Positions 9,527-19,153 of a stretch of 54,874 bases of DNA are shown piece after piece. Position numbers and translations under genes: made by a program. Positions within the stretch are counted from its first letter, which is position 1, and every line of letters starts with the position of its first letter. The notes under the pieces are model-generated. The model was given only the letters and a program-made list of their open reading frames with translations, was not told the DNA's origin and made no database searches. The stretch is from positions 1-54,874 of the forward strand of contig JYJN01000171.1 in NCBI GenBank assembly GCA_003263845.1. Direction: 5' to 3'. This stretch comes from Vibrio aestivus. Its GTDB lineage: Bacteria > Pseudomonadota > Gammaproteobacteria > Enterobacterales > Vibrionaceae.

Positions 9527-10470
9527 ATGAACGGATTTTTGAAATTATTGGGGCGCAATAAGAAAGTGGCGTTTGGCCTATCGATTGTGCTGTTCTACAT
9601 CGGGATTGCATTGTCTTCATCGCTGCTGACTGAGCATGATGCGAACAAACGTGTCGCAAGACCTCACCAAGCCCCAAGTGCGGAACATGTGTTGGGTACA
9701 ACGCGCATGGGGCGCGATGTTTATCATCAATTTATACAAGGCACCTCAACCTCGCTTGCTGTCGGTTTTAGTGCTGGGATCATTATCGTCATAGTCGGCA
9801 CAGCGCTGGGGTTTCAGCTGGCTACTTTGGCGGTAAGTTTGATGACATTGTGAACTTAGTGACTAACGTCGCGCTGGTTGTTCCGCAGTTGCCATTGCTT
9901 TTGGTATTGGCGGCATTCATTGGCGAGGTGAGTCCATTCACCATCGCCTTGATTATCGGCTTAACCAGTTGGGCATGGGGCGCCCGCGTTACCCGAGCGC
10001 AAACCTTGTCGATTCGCAATAAGGAGTTCATTCAAGCCAGTGAGCTAGCAGGGGAGCCAGCTTGGCGAATTATTTTCGTTGAGATTTTGCCTAATCTCTC
10101 TTCGATTATCGGCTTGAACTTTCTTGGATCGATCATCTTTACCATCATCACTCAGGCAACCATTGAGTTTCTTGGCTTGGGGGACCCACTGTCGGTCAGT
10201 TGGGGCACCATGCTTTATAACGCGCAAAACACATCCGCGTTGATCGTGGGCGCGTGGTGGGAAGTTCTTGTTCCTTGTGTTGCTATTGCCATTTTAGGTG
10301 TGGGCCTTGCGCTGCTTAACTTTGGTATCGATGAGATCTCTAACCCTCGTCTACGTACTTTCACGGGTATGAAGAAGTTCAAACAGCGCGTCAAACTGAT
10401 TCAAGAGCGCAAGCGTCAAGCAATGAAGTCGCACCCTGATCTAGATAAAAAGGATGCTATCTATGAGTAA
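9527..10470 (+). CDS. ABC importer inner-membrane permease 2, DppC/OppC type (one frameshift)
   Basis: Second channel subunit. The N-terminus MNGFLKLLGRNKKVAFGLSIVLFYIG and the segment HVLGTTRMGRDVYHQFIQG (usually GTDxxGRDV) are typical of DppC. The first frame ends at 9853. The parallel frame reads VSAGYFGGKFDDIVNLVTNV and goes on to 10470, so one G is missing in the GGGG run at about 9810. The EAA-type loop is EFIQASELAGEPAWRIIFVE. Repaired length is about 314 residues. The end overlaps the start of ATPase 1 by eight bases, which suggests coupled translation. Confidence 0.88.
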
Positions 10471-11285
10471 TACATTAGAAATTAAAGACCTATGCGTTGA
10501 TTACTTATTAGAAGATGGTGAGTTCTCGGCGGTTAAGAACGTGAGCTTTCACATCAAAAAAGGCGAGATTTTCGGACTGGCGGGGGAGTCAGGTTGCGGA
10601 AAAAGCACCATCGCATTTGCTATAAGTCGCTTGCTTCAACCGCCAGCTTATATTTCTGAAGGTGAGATCCTGCTTAACGGCGAGGATACACTTACCATGA
10701 CGGATAAGCAGGTGGCGGACATTCGCTGGAGCAAAGTAAGCATGGTGTTCCAAAAGTGCGATGAACAGCTTAAACCCAGTGATTACGGTTGAAGAGCAGT
10801 TTCGCGACATGTTCAAAAAGCACCGTGGTTACAATCGCGAGCAATCGGCTGAAAAAGCCCGAGAGCTCTTACAACTTGTGGGAATCGCGCCAGAAAGGTT
10901 ATCTGACTACCCACATCAGTTTTCGGGTGGTATGCGCCAGCGCATTGTTATCGCTATTGGTCTGGCATTAAAACCTGATTTGCTGATTATGGATGAACCG
11001 ACAACGGCGTTAGATGTCGTGGTTCAGCGCGAGATCTTAATGCAAGTCCACGCACTCAGAAAGCAGTTTGGGTTCTCGGTTCTATTCATTACTCATGACC
11101 TGAGTTTGATGACTCAGCTTTGTGACCGAATTGGTGTAATGCTGAAAGGTGAACTGGTTGAGGTGGGGGCTTCAAGAGATATTCTAACCAGCCCACAACA
11201 TGCTTATACCCAAAAACTATGGCAATCGATCCCAGCAGCGTTCGAGCAAAAAATGAAGCAGAAAACCGAGGAGGTAACGGCATGA
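10463..11285 (+). CDS. ABC importer ATPase 1, DppD type (one frameshift)
   Basis: First of two cytoplasmic ATPases. Walker A is GESGCGKST, the signature FSGGMRQR and Walker B LLIMDEPTTALD. The frame breaks near 10757: the first frame reads VFQKCDEQ, the next MNSLNPVITVEEQF, and the expected join is FQKAMNSLNP, so one extra T is likely. ATG 10463 is chosen because AAAAAGGA lies eight bases before it; ATG 10454 would fall inside that site. Repaired length is about 274 residues. The gene ends in an ATGA overlap with ATPase 2. Confidence 0.88.
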
Positions 11286-12247
11286 TCAATCTAAACAGTG
11301 GCGATACCATTATCTCGGTTAAAGATATGGCCAAAACTTTCCATACCGGGAAAGGAGTAAAGAAAAAGGAAGTCAAAGCACTAAGAAATGTCAGTTTCGA
11401 CCTGAAGAAAGGCCGTGCGATGGCTCTTGTCGGCGAAAGTGGCTCTGGTAAAAGTACCGTTGCGCGCTTATTGACTAAAATGCACGATCACTGCAGCGGA
11501 GAGGTGCTGTTTAAAGGGCAAGACATTAGTGATATCAAAACTCGTCAAGCGCTGGTGGACTATCGCAAGCAGATTCAAATGATATTCCAAGACCCTTATG
11601 GTTCGCTCAACCCTGCTCATACTATTTATCATCATATTGCTAGGCCATTACTGACTCACAAACATGTGAAGAATCATGCGGAAGCGAAGATTCGAGTGAA
11701 TGAACTGCTTGAGATGGTTGAGCTTGATGCAGAATCTACGGCACCGAAGTTTCCGCATCAGTTGTCTGGTGGTCAGCGTCAACGTGTATCCATCGCACGT
11801 GCGGTTGCTGTCGGCGCGGAAGTCATTCTAGCGGACGAGCCAACGTCTATGCTGGATGTCTCTATTCGATTGGATGTGTTGGATCTACTTAAGCGATTGA
11901 AAGATGAGCAAGGGTTTACCTTCCTTTATATCACTCACGATATTGCGACGGCGCGATACTTCGCTGAAGAGATAGCGATTATGTATCAAGGACAGATTGT
12001 TGAATATGGTGATACTGGCAGTGTAATTGATAATCCTCAACACCCCTACACCAAGTTACTGCTGTCCGCGATCCCAGATCCTTATGTGAGCTTTGAAGAG
12101 GCAACCGAAACCGGCGCTGAGTTATTGGCAAAAGCGAATCAAATCCGTGAAGCCAGTTTTGAACCTGTGTCCACTTACCATCAGTTCAAAGGCAATCACT
12201 TCTACGGTGCGATGGATAAAGACTTAGGCGATCTATTTAATTTGTAG
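11282..12247 (+). CDS. ABC importer ATPase 2, DppF type
   Basis: 321 residues, frame intact. Walker A GESGSGKST, signature LSGGQRQRVSIARA, Walker B VILADEPTSMLD and switch His in YITHDIATARYF are all present. The DppF/OppF C-terminal extension begins at HPYTKLLLSAIPDP. The start is ATG 11282, overlapping the ATPase 1 stop as ATGA, with GAGGAGG upstream; an in-frame ATG at 11219 lies inside ATPase 1 and is not used. Last gene of the operon; a strong terminator follows. Confidence 0.92.
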   Translation: MINLNSGDTIISVKDMAKTFHTGKGVKKKEVKALRNVSFDLKKGRAMALVGESGSGKSTVARLLTKMHDHCSGEVLFKGQDISDIKTRQALVDYRKQIQMIFQDPYGSLNPAHTIYHHIARPLLTHKHVKNHAEAKIRVNELLEMVELDAESTAPKFPHQLSGGQRQRVSIARAVAVGAEVILADEPTSMLDVSIRLDVLDLLKRLKDEQGFTFLYITHDIATARYFAEEIAIMYQGQIVEYGDTGSVIDNPQHPYTKLLLSAIPDPYVSFEEATETGAELLAKANQIREASFEPVSTYHQFKGNHFYGAMDKDLGDLFNL

Positions 12248-12299
12248 CTGTTCCTGCTACGTTGTGTGGCACTAACATTTAGTGAGTGCTAAATACGAA

Positions 12300-12333
12300 A
12301 GAGCCACTTGTTTGCGCAAGTGGCTCTGTTTTT
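12300..12333 (+). terminator. Terminator of the chitooligosaccharide importer operon
   Basis: AGAGCCACTTG-TTTGCG-CAAGTGGCTCT followed by GTTTTT: an 11-bp perfect stem and a T tract, 53 bases after the ATPase 2 stop. Confidence 0.92.
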
Positions 12334-12367
12334 ATGCGGCTTACATTCGGTATTTTGGATCAGAGCA

Positions 12368-13132
12368 TTAGATAGATACGTCAACTTTAGCAGTTTTACT
12401 TTCGTTTTGAATACCAGAAAAAGAATAGAGTACAAGACAAGGGGATGTAGTGTCTGAAGTCAAGATTGGTTGGCCCGCTTCATCCCAAATGGTGTTGCTC
12501 CCGCCGCTCTCCCAACCTCCCGTAATCGAAATGTGGTTGGACAGCAATACCGGAAAATTATGCTCAGCGGCAATATTTGAAAGGATCTTGGCGTCTGTAT
12601 CAAAGCCAGAGCGAGATATTAAAGCGCTGACCAAATATATATCTGCGCTTTGTAGAGATGCTCGTTTCGCGTGCTCTGGATTAACAAAGTCTGCGCAAAT
12701 GGCTAAAGCAAGATTGTAACCATTAACATTGATAAAGTAGTCTCGAGTGCCGTTTGAGCAGTACTCGTCTTCACCTTGATGCAAATTTTGCTTCGAATAG
12801 AACTCAGAGGCCCCATTGGGAAAGCAAATCACAGCGCCAATGGTCGGTTTGTCAGAGTTTTCGTTAACAAGCGGACAACCCGCGACGACAGTGATTTGGT
12901 TATCTACTGCGGCTTTTGACAGCAGTTCAAAGTGACTAGGATTTGGCTGACTTGCAAGCTTTTGGGCAAGTTCAAGCTCGTATCCAGTGAGTGATAGTTC
13001 GGGGAAAACGACAATGTCTGCATTGTTGAGTGCAGAGTATTCGATCATCACAATATGCTTTTTGATATTAGCTTGAACATCACCTTTAACTACCGGTACT
13101 TGTGCCAAACTGATTGTAATGTCTTCCTTCAC
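12368..13132 (-). CDS. Carbon-nitrogen hydrolase (nitrilase superfamily)
   Basis: 254 residues. The catalytic triad of the superfamily is visible: Glu45 in VVFPELSLTGYE, Lys114 in FYSKQNLHQGE and Cys146 in LALAICADFVNPE. Members hydrolyse amides, nitriles or carbamoyl groups; the substrate cannot be read from sequence. The protein is cytoplasmic and slightly short for the family. It stops just after the importer terminator on the opposite strand and starts about 40 bases from the truncated nemA remnant, at what looks like a rearrangement junction. Confidence 0.85.
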   Translation of the reverse strand: MKEDITISLAQVPVVKGDVQANIKKHIVMIEYSALNNADIVVFPELSLTGYELELAQKLASQPNPSHFELLSKAAVDNQITVVAGCPLVNENSDKPTIGAVICFPNGASEFYSKQNLHQGEDEYCSNGTRDYFINVNGYNLALAICADFVNPEHAKRASLQSADIYLVSALISRSGFDTDAKILSNIAAEHNFPVLLSNHISITGGWESGGSNTIWDEAGQPILTSDTTSPCLVLYSFSGIQNESKTAKVDVSI

Positions 13133-13174
13133 TGTTGCCCCTTAATTTCTTTTGCCCGAGTTTAACGGCGCAAA

Positions 13175-13414
13175 TTGTACCGCATAAACAAAGGTACAAT
13201 CATCTACGCAGGTCGTTACAACACAGAGAAGGCAGCGCAAGCGCTTGAAAGTGGCCTGGCAGATATGGTTGGCTTTGGTCGCCCATTCATTGCAAACCCT
13301 GATTTGCCAAGCCGTATTCAAAATGATTACCCATTGGCAGCGCACGATCCGGCAACGCTTTTCGGTGGTAATGAAAAAGGCTTATTGGACTACCCATCTT
13401 ACCAAGCCGATTAA
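13175..13414 (+). pseudogene. nemA: Truncated Old Yellow Enzyme (NemA-like), 3' remnant
   Basis: About 79 codons of the C-terminal end of an FMN-dependent N-ethylmaleimide reductase type protein: GTIIYAGRYNTEKAAQALES, DMVGFGRPFIANPDLPSRI and FGGNEKGLLDYP are typical of the end of NemA/OYE. The first 280 or so residues, including most FMN and substrate residues, are absent. A stop in this frame lies at 13163, and the nitrilase gene occupies the space upstream on the other strand. I see no start codon with a ribosome site; the remnant is not expected to work. The normal 3' terminator is retained. Confidence 0.85.
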
Positions 13415-13445
13415 CACATCAGCTGGCAAATATGACTAATTCACA

Positions 13446-13472
13446 CCCCGCGTTAATCGTGGGGTTTTATTT
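13446..13472. terminator. Terminator between the nemA remnant and the HAD gene
   Basis: CCCCGCG-TTAAT-CGTGGGG with one G-T pair, followed by TTTTATTT. It belongs to the truncated nemA on the plus strand and may also serve the convergent HAD gene. Confidence 0.7.
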
Positions 13473-13494
13473 TATGGAAGTTAGTCAATGTCAG

Positions 13495-14106
13495 CTAATT
13501 AAGATCAGCCAACTCGTTGACGGGTTTACCTTGGTAATACTTGATATCAGCGAGGCCTAACATAGGTAAATCCTCTACCGTGTCACCATAGGCATAAATT
13601 TTTGAATATGATGACAAATCAGTCGCTTGCTGAATACCGGTGACCTTTCTTTGTTTGCTGCAATCACCGTTTACATAGTTACCCGTATATCGGCCATTAC
13701 GGACTTCAAGCGTACTGCAGACTAACGCCATTCCCTTTTGCTTACACCAAATACTGAGATAAGGATCGAGCGATGCCGATACTAGGTAGATTTCGTCCCC
13801 TTGTTCGGAGTGCCAACGAATTTTCTCAATCATTTCTTCTCTAAGCGTTGTGGGTATGTATTCATCCACGTACTTTTTGGCGGACTTTTGCACGTCACTT
13901 GGGCTACGCAGCCAAAAGGCGACTTTAGACAATACAGGTCGTGTTTTGCTAGCGGGAAGTAGGCCGAGTTTGTACATCGCGATAATAGGGGAAGTCAGAC
14001 AAAGTCCAATGATCAGTCGAGATTTGGGTGTCGAATAAAATAAGAATTTGGTGAACGTGTCTTCTGTGGTAATCGTGCCATCGAAATCAAACAGTGCGAG
14101 ATTCAA
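13495..14106 (-). CDS. HAD-superfamily IB phosphatase (SerB-like)
   Basis: 203 residues. Motif I is FDFDGT with Asp7 (nucleophile) and Asp9; motif III and IV are seen as YAYGDTVEDLPML near the C-end. The middle (WCKQKGMALVCSTLEV) fits HAD subfamily IB proteins related to phosphoserine phosphatase. The physiological substrate is unknown. The start appears to be TTG at 14106 with AAAGGAT eight bases upstream. It is the last of three closely spaced minus-strand genes (isochorismatase family, ParB-like, HAD), 42 bases after its upstream neighbour. Confidence 0.85.
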   Translation of the reverse strand: MNLALFDFDGTITTEDTFTKFLFYSTPKSRLIIGLCLTSPIIAMYKLGLLPASKTRPVLSKVAFWLRSPSDVQKSAKKYVDEYIPTTLREEMIEKIRWHSEQGDEIYLVSASLDPYLSIWCKQKGMALVCSTLEVRNGRYTGNYVNGDCSKQRKVTGIQQATDLSSYSKIYAYGDTVEDLPMLGLADIKYYQGKPVNELADLN

Positions 14107-14148
14107 ATTTTTATCCTTTACTGGTGTATCTAAGAGTGATGCTTGCTT

Positions 14149-14526
14149 TCAATAAGGGAGTTTATCAGGTTCTACACCGACATAGTCTGGCGTGATATGC
14201 TCGGAAAATTTCACCGCTTTGATATGAGTATGACCAAGACTAGCGGCTTTACACACCCTGTGCATGCCATCCATCACACGCCCTTGTAGGCACAAGATAA
14301 TTGGGTAGGAGAGGTTGGCATCTTGAATGAGTTTCGCGTGCTCTGCGATGTTGCGACATGTTGGTTTAGCACCGCCCAAATCGAACCAAAACTCTTCGTC
14401 TAGTTCAGTAATATCTGACAGCGCCACCTCAGTGACAGGCAGTTTTTCTGAAAGCTCGATCAATCGAAACACATCCCATGCCAACAAACCGTGGCTAGAT
14501 TGACGAAAATGATATTGCTGCCTCAT
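14149..14526 (-). CDS. ParB/sulfiredoxin-fold-like protein
   Basis: 125 residues. The segment YPIILCLQGRVMDGMHRVCK resembles the G-x-x-x-D-G-x-H-R box shared by ParB N-terminal domains and sulfiredoxin, where it binds nucleotide. There is no ParB helix-turn-helix, so a chromosome-partition role is unlikely. A family annotation beyond this fold is not safe. It sits between an isochorismatase-family gene (32 bases upstream) and the HAD gene, suggesting one transcript. Confidence 0.6.
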   Translation of the reverse strand: MRQQYHFRQSSHGLLAWDVFRLIELSEKLPVTEVALSDITELDEEFWFDLGGAKPTCRNIAEHAKLIQDANLSYPIILCLQGRVMDGMHRVCKAASLGHTHIKAVKFSEHITPDYVGVEPDKLPY

Positions 14527-14558
14527 TAAAATCCCTCTTGAATCGCACCTAGCATCTG

Positions 14559-15098
14559 TTAACGAATGAGTTTTAAGATCTGCTTAAATTCATCTTTTCG
14601 GCAGTCTTGTACTATTTCATACAAACACATTTCCAAGGCAGTAATCTTGCCGCCACAGTCCCTCACTCTCTCAAGACCGAGCTGTTTGTTGTCTGGGGTG
14701 CGAGAAGAAACACAATCGCTAACTACTTCTACATTGATCCCTTGCTCTATAAGACCTCTGGCAGTCTGATACACACAAATATGAGTCTCGATACCGCAGA
14801 TTAGCCAATGCTGAATCTTAGTCGCCTCCAACGCTTCTACAAATTCTATCGTATCGCAGGCGTTGAATGTAAATTTGGAGATGGGCGAACAGCTGGACAA
14901 GTGAGCATTGAGTTCACCAACAGTACTGCCAAGTTTGTCAGGATTCTGCTCAAGCTGAATAATGGGCAAGTTTAATATGGCTGCGCCCTTAATCAGCTTT
15001 TCACAGTTGGCAATCAGCATATCACTGTCGTGAACGAGCCGAGCCAGCTTCCCTTGAATATCAACAATGATAAGTCCAGTGTTGTTTATGGTTAACAT
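14559..15098 (-). CDS. Isochorismatase-family cysteine hydrolase
   Basis: 179 residues. The cysteine-hydrolase triad is present: Asp13 in LIIVDIQGKL, Lys75 in PISKFTFNA and Cys108 in GIETHICVYQTARGL, together with the family's cis-peptide context before the cysteine. It resembles the YcaC-like hydrolases of unknown substrate rather than EntB, since there is no carrier domain. Cytoplasmic. First of the three-gene minus-strand group. Confidence 0.85.
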   Translation of the reverse strand: MLTINNTGLIIVDIQGKLARLVHDSDMLIANCEKLIKGAAILNLPIIQLEQNPDKLGSTVGELNAHLSSCSPISKFTFNACDTIEFVEALEATKIQHWLICGIETHICVYQTARGLIEQGINVEVVSDCVSSRTPDNKQLGLERVRDCGGKITALEMCLYEIVQDCRKDEFKQILKLIR

Positions 15099-15239
15099 TT
15101 AATAGTCCTCTAAACGCTGTTTAGACTCGCTGAACAGTTAGCCTAACTCATTGAGAGACAAACCCAATATCAGAGTTGTAAATTCAAGGGCTGAGTATCA
15201 TTTTTGACCCAATGCCTAAACTAGAGAGAAGCTATTGTT

Positions 15240-15932
15240 TTACTCAAAATCGCCCATTGTTTTGAATCTTTCATCAATGAGTGTTGTCAGATACGCACAA
15301 TATTCGTCATCACATTGTTCTTGTGTGTCTATACCTTTAATAGTAAATAAAAATCGCTCGTTGGACTCTCCTGTGACATCACCGGGATTAAAGTCATATG
15401 CATTAACGAGTATTTTCTGGGTGCTGCGAGGTAGTGACTTTAATGCTTCCAGTTGGAGTAATAAATTCTCTTTATCTAGAGTGTTCCACATTGTTTGCGC
15501 AAGAAGCGGGTAATTGTCGATTTGATAGGGTCCCGCAAGGTTGGATAAAGTAATCTGGTACCATTGAACAGCATTTTCCTTAGTGAAAAGACTTTCCCAA
15601 TGGCTCATGACTTTTTTCATTTCATTATGATCGATCAAGTACCTACCTGCGCACCATTGAGAAATGTTGTCTGCTCTATCAAGCTCAGCAGTATGAAACA
15701 TTCTTACATAGTGCTCATAATTACTAGGGAAAACGTCGATAAACTCTTCAAATGTTGAGTTTCCCCCTAATAATACCACATCGTTAACATATGCTCTGAT
15801 TGGTGGAGTACAGGTATAGTCTTCTGAACTTATTATTTGTGAATAGTCTTTAATATTGGCGAATGTTGGAGAGGCACATATTAAGAAGTAGGTAATGAAG
15901 AGGGCTGTTTTGGGCGTCATTTTGTTTTTCAT
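15240..15932 (-). CDS. Secreted protein of unknown function, possible periplasmic immunity partner
   Basis: 230 residues from ATG 15932 (an in-frame GTG at 15941 also exists). The N-terminus MKNKMTPKTALFITYFLICA and PTFA form a signal peptide with probable cleavage after Ala, so the protein is exported. Four cysteines (YTCTPP, QWCAGR, EQCDDEYCAY) could form two disulfides. I do not recognise the family. It begins 27 bases after the stop of the LysM/DUF5675 gene, so the two are probably cotranscribed. If that gene encodes a wall-attacking effector, an exported neighbour is the expected position for its immunity protein; this is inference only. Confidence 0.6.
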   Translation of the reverse strand: MKNKMTPKTALFITYFLICASPTFANIKDYSQIISSEDYTCTPPIRAYVNDVVLLGGNSTFEEFIDVFPSNYEHYVRMFHTAELDRADNISQWCAGRYLIDHNEMKKVMSHWESLFTKENAVQWYQITLSNLAGPYQIDNYPLLAQTMWNTLDKENLLLQLEALKSLPRSTQKILVNAYDFNPGDVTGESNERFLFTIKGIDTQEQCDDEYCAYLTTLIDERFKTMGDFE

Positions 15933-15958
15933 TTTAATCACTTCGGGTTTGTTTCGTA

Positions 15959-18330
15959 TTAATTCTCTAATAGAACGTACTTGTTATTATTATCATTACT
16001 ACCATATTCAAATGTTTCATCCATCTCTTGGTCAGTTATCGATATAACTAGCTGGAAGTAAAAGTTCTTAGTATAAGTTGCGTTGCTACCATCGTATGTT
16101 TTCAGGCCTGTTTGAGATAGTAATTTACTAATCTGATCTTTAAATGATCTCACCACAGGACCGCTTGGGCCGATTTTAGGGTATTCAAACCCTGAATGGT
16201 TGGTGTACAGATCGTCATCTATCTTCTCTGGGGTATCAAACTCTGTAGTAGATTTCCCCTTCTGCCCCAGTAGAATACAGCCTTCGAGGTTCCAAGGGTA
16301 ATTTCCAACATGAATGTTAATCATACCACGAGTTCCAAATACCTCTTTTGCCGACTTTTTATTAGTGTGTACTAGGCGATATGGCATCCAAGCAGCTCCT
16401 GGGTTGTCGATCATACGATAAGTGCCTGTTGGTATATAGGAATCAGAACCTGATACTTTTGGTTGATAATCATCAGCCTCTAGAGTGTCTCCTTCGAGTA
16501 GGATTTTGTCGTTATTATATAAGTCGACTAACTTGAACTCGCCTAAAGTACCGCCTTGCTTGGCTCGAACCGTAAGATCTTTGTTTCGATCTCCTACAAA
16601 ACTATTGATACTACTATGTCTGCGGTAGAGTTTTTTCCGAGAGATACGCAGCTCATAGCGTATGCAGCTCCAGTCGTCTTGTAATGCCTCATCTAGGGCT
16701 AAGAGCGTGTTTCTACCTACAATGCCGTCTGCGTTCCCGATACTGTAATCGGCGTGAGTGTTATGGCTTGGTTTATAAAGCTTCTGAAATAGTTTTATAG
16801 TTTGTGTAGTCATGGAACAAAACTTGTCACGCGCTTCGACGAATCCTAATTCAAAGTTCAGCTGCATCAATGCATTTTGGATGGTTTTTATTGATGAATC
16901 TTCATGGTTCTCTCTAAACACTCCTCCTTGATCTTTTGCTATCAACTCTAATGATTCATCGATTTGCAGTAGTTTCGATCGAAGAATGAGTTGGTCAACT
17001 TTAACTACGGGCGTGTTTGGGGTGCCATCACCAATATCAACAATTGGTTTGACATATAGGTGGATATCTTCATCGATGGTGGACAGGGTATTGGAAAGTG
17101 GATAAACAGTTTTATCTGTGGTGACCTCTACGGCTGGTAATGTATTACTGCTCTTATTCTCCTGTGTGGAGTTCTCGACTGGTTTTACGATAAGTTCATC
17201 CCCTACAGTCAACAGGTAGGGTCGTCATTATAGTGACTATTTAGCTCTAATAACTTTTTGGCAGCTAAGCCATATTTCGCCGCAATCTTCCCCCAACTCT
17301 CGCGTTGATTGGTCTTTGGGTCGAGTTGGCATATATGTGAGTTTGGCTGGTCAGTTTCTTCCTGATTGGCCTGAACTACAACTTCGTCTCCGATACTAAT
17401 AACGTTTGGGTTGCTTTTGTAGTGTGGATTCAAATCAAGGATATCATTCAGCGTCGAACCATGTTCGTTAGCTATCTTAGAAAGTGAATCGCCAGCTTTG
17501 ACAATGTGAATGTTATTTTCGTTTAGCTTGTTATTGACGATAGGTTCTGTACGGGCTGAAACGATGTCGTTAATATTGAGTAAGCAGGCATACTTATCTA
17601 ACCAATCAGCATTGACCTCATTGTCCCACTGGTAGTTGGTGAGTTTTTCCTTTTTGTACAAGAGGTGCTGCCGATCGACTTCTTTATTATTTTTCTTGTA
17701 CGGTAACAAAATGGTGGTCATTGTCTGCTTAGACACCAAGTCATCTTTTAGCAGTTCATTGGTGGACTCTGTTATGGAAAAAGCCCACTTATTATCACCT
17801 AAGATTTTGTATTCGTTTTCCAATTCATCATCAATAAAATGATAAAAATATCCTTCAGTAGGCCAGCCCAGACGCTGGCCTATTTGAATGGAAGGTTTAA
17901 TTGGGATAAAGGATTCAGTATGTGATGTATTACCAATTCTTACTGGCTTGAGGTCTTCATTTTGAATAGTAGAACTTTCACTACCTGGTATCTGATAATG
18001 AAGCGCTTTTGGTTCATCTATGAGAACCGTTGTTGTTAGAGTAATAGTGTTGTTGTCGACATTAAGTGATTCAGTCCAATGGCGGTTGGCGCACTTTTCT
18101 TCTTCGGTTGATGCCAAAAAGAAGGACTTTAAGTTGTAGCGAATCACTTCCTCTGGAGAACATAGTAGCTCAATGTTAAATTGAAATCTTGCTTCCTCCT
18201 TGTTGTCTGTTTTTATCATTGAAGATGACTGGACCTTTGTTTTAGGTACAAAGGACTCTGCAGGGTCTGCTAAAAACTTAGAGTCTTGTGGTTTGCTTTT
18301 ATATCGCATCAATTTATTCAAAATAGACAA
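15959..18330 (-). CDS. LysM - peptidoglycan-binding - DUF5675-like protein, candidate cell-wall effector (one frameshift)
   Basis: Two frames (18330-17209 and 17212-15959) join into one protein of about 790 residues. The break at about 17215 cuts a second LysM: one frame ends LNSHYNDDPTC, the other resumes TVGDELIVKP, and one missing C restores it. Parts in order: an N-terminal region of about 270 residues containing IGQRLGWPTEGYFYHF; LysM 1 (HIVKAGDSLSKIANEHGSTL); LysM 2; a linker; a peptidoglycan-binding-1-like helical domain (SIKTIQNALMQLNFELG to GIVGRNTLLALDEAL); and a C-terminal domain with YIPTGTYRM, MINIHVGNYP and LEGCILLG, the pattern of DUF5675 (a possible Cys active site). No signal peptide. 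The N-end shows no good ribosome site; the start may lie elsewhere. Wall targeting without a signal suggests delivery by a secretion machine such as T6SS; no vgrG or hcp is visible here. Confidence 0.7.
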
Positions 18331-18496
18331 TTAATGGTTCTATTTTATCCGAAGTGTTGGTGTCGATGTGTGCGTTCTTATAGGTGAACTTACTGAAAAC
18401 ATAGTGGTTTGTATATGTGGGCAGACGGTTTTATGTTCGACAGTGCCTTGTATCTCTGCGTATTTCTGTCGAAGTTATGTTAACGAAATTGGGATG

Positions 18497-18709
18497 TTAA
18501 AGGGTGAGATGTGTCACTACTTCTTCGCTAATTTGGGACAGTCTATTTTGTCCTGACTGGCTACTCCCGTCGATTTCGACCCAACCGTCTGTCCCCATGA
18601 ACTCAGCTGAGCTGTATGTCAGTCTGTTTGAGTCCCCGTTGACGAGAAGAGTGCCAGACAAACGATAGATTCCATGTTGGGTATGTATTCTGCTGATTGT
18701 GAAATTCAT
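18497..18709 (-). CDS. Small hypothetical protein
   Basis: 70 residues from ATG 18709, or 74 from TTG 18721. Neither start has a clear ribosome site. The composition is protein-like (RIHTQHGIYRLSGTLLVNGDS, GTDGWVEIDGSS), reading like a small beta-rich domain. It is upstream of the LysM/DUF5675 gene on the same strand. Unrecognised family; it may not be a gene. Confidence 0.35.
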   Translation of the reverse strand: MNFTISRIHTQHGIYRLSGTLLVNGDSNRLTYSSAEFMGTDGWVEIDGSSQSGQNRLSQISEEVVTHLTL

Positions 18710-18755
18710 GGTAAGGACCAATAGATATGTATATCAGTTAGTTATATCAGAAACT

Positions 18756-19153
18756 CTAAGATTCTGAAAACTCACGTAACGCACTGATCGCCGCTTGTGC
18801 CTTCTCTTGTTGAACAAAGATATGGTCGTGGTAGTAGCCAGCGATAACATTGGCACTGATCCCGTACGACCCTAGCTTGGTCGCAAAGGCAGCAGTCAGT
18901 CCTACCGCTTCAAGGCTTGAATGAACCGTTAGAGTAATGAGCTAAATACGCCTTCAAAGCTTAGATTTTCATCCATCGCTTTTTGCTTTTCCAGTACCAG
19001 AGTTAAACCTTCTTGTTCACGGAATGTCGCAATTGGATCGAGCTTGATGTAATCGGCTAGTTGTCCTGAAACAGTGCAAAATACGTAGTCACCTTCAATG
19101 AGCTCTGGAGACATGGATTTAAGTAGAGTGTCTAGGTCGGTAATAGCGGTCAT
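18756..19153 (-). CDS. ACT-domain protein (one frameshift)
   Basis: A small protein I recognise as the ACT-domain family often annotated near transport or regulation in Vibrio: MTAITDLDTLLKSMSPELIE, DYVFCTVSG and FREQEGLTLVL. The frame stops after EGVFSSLL at 18929, while the next frame continues ITLTVHSSLEAVGLTAAF then ISANVIAGYYHDHIFV to 18756. One base is missing near 18943-18947. The repaired product is 132 residues with the two ACT halves. ACT domains bind small ligands, often amino acids; the ligand here is unknown. Confidence 0.8.

Noticed and set aside
11219..11281. Longer ATPase 2 starting at 11219.
   Set aside because: The extra codons lie inside ATPase 1; the ATGA overlap and GAGGAGG site fix the start at 11282.
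14149..14526. ParB chromosome-partition protein, hinting at a plasmid or replicon origin.
   Set aside because: The protein lacks the DNA-binding helix-turn-helix, has no parA partner and no parS-like repeats nearby.
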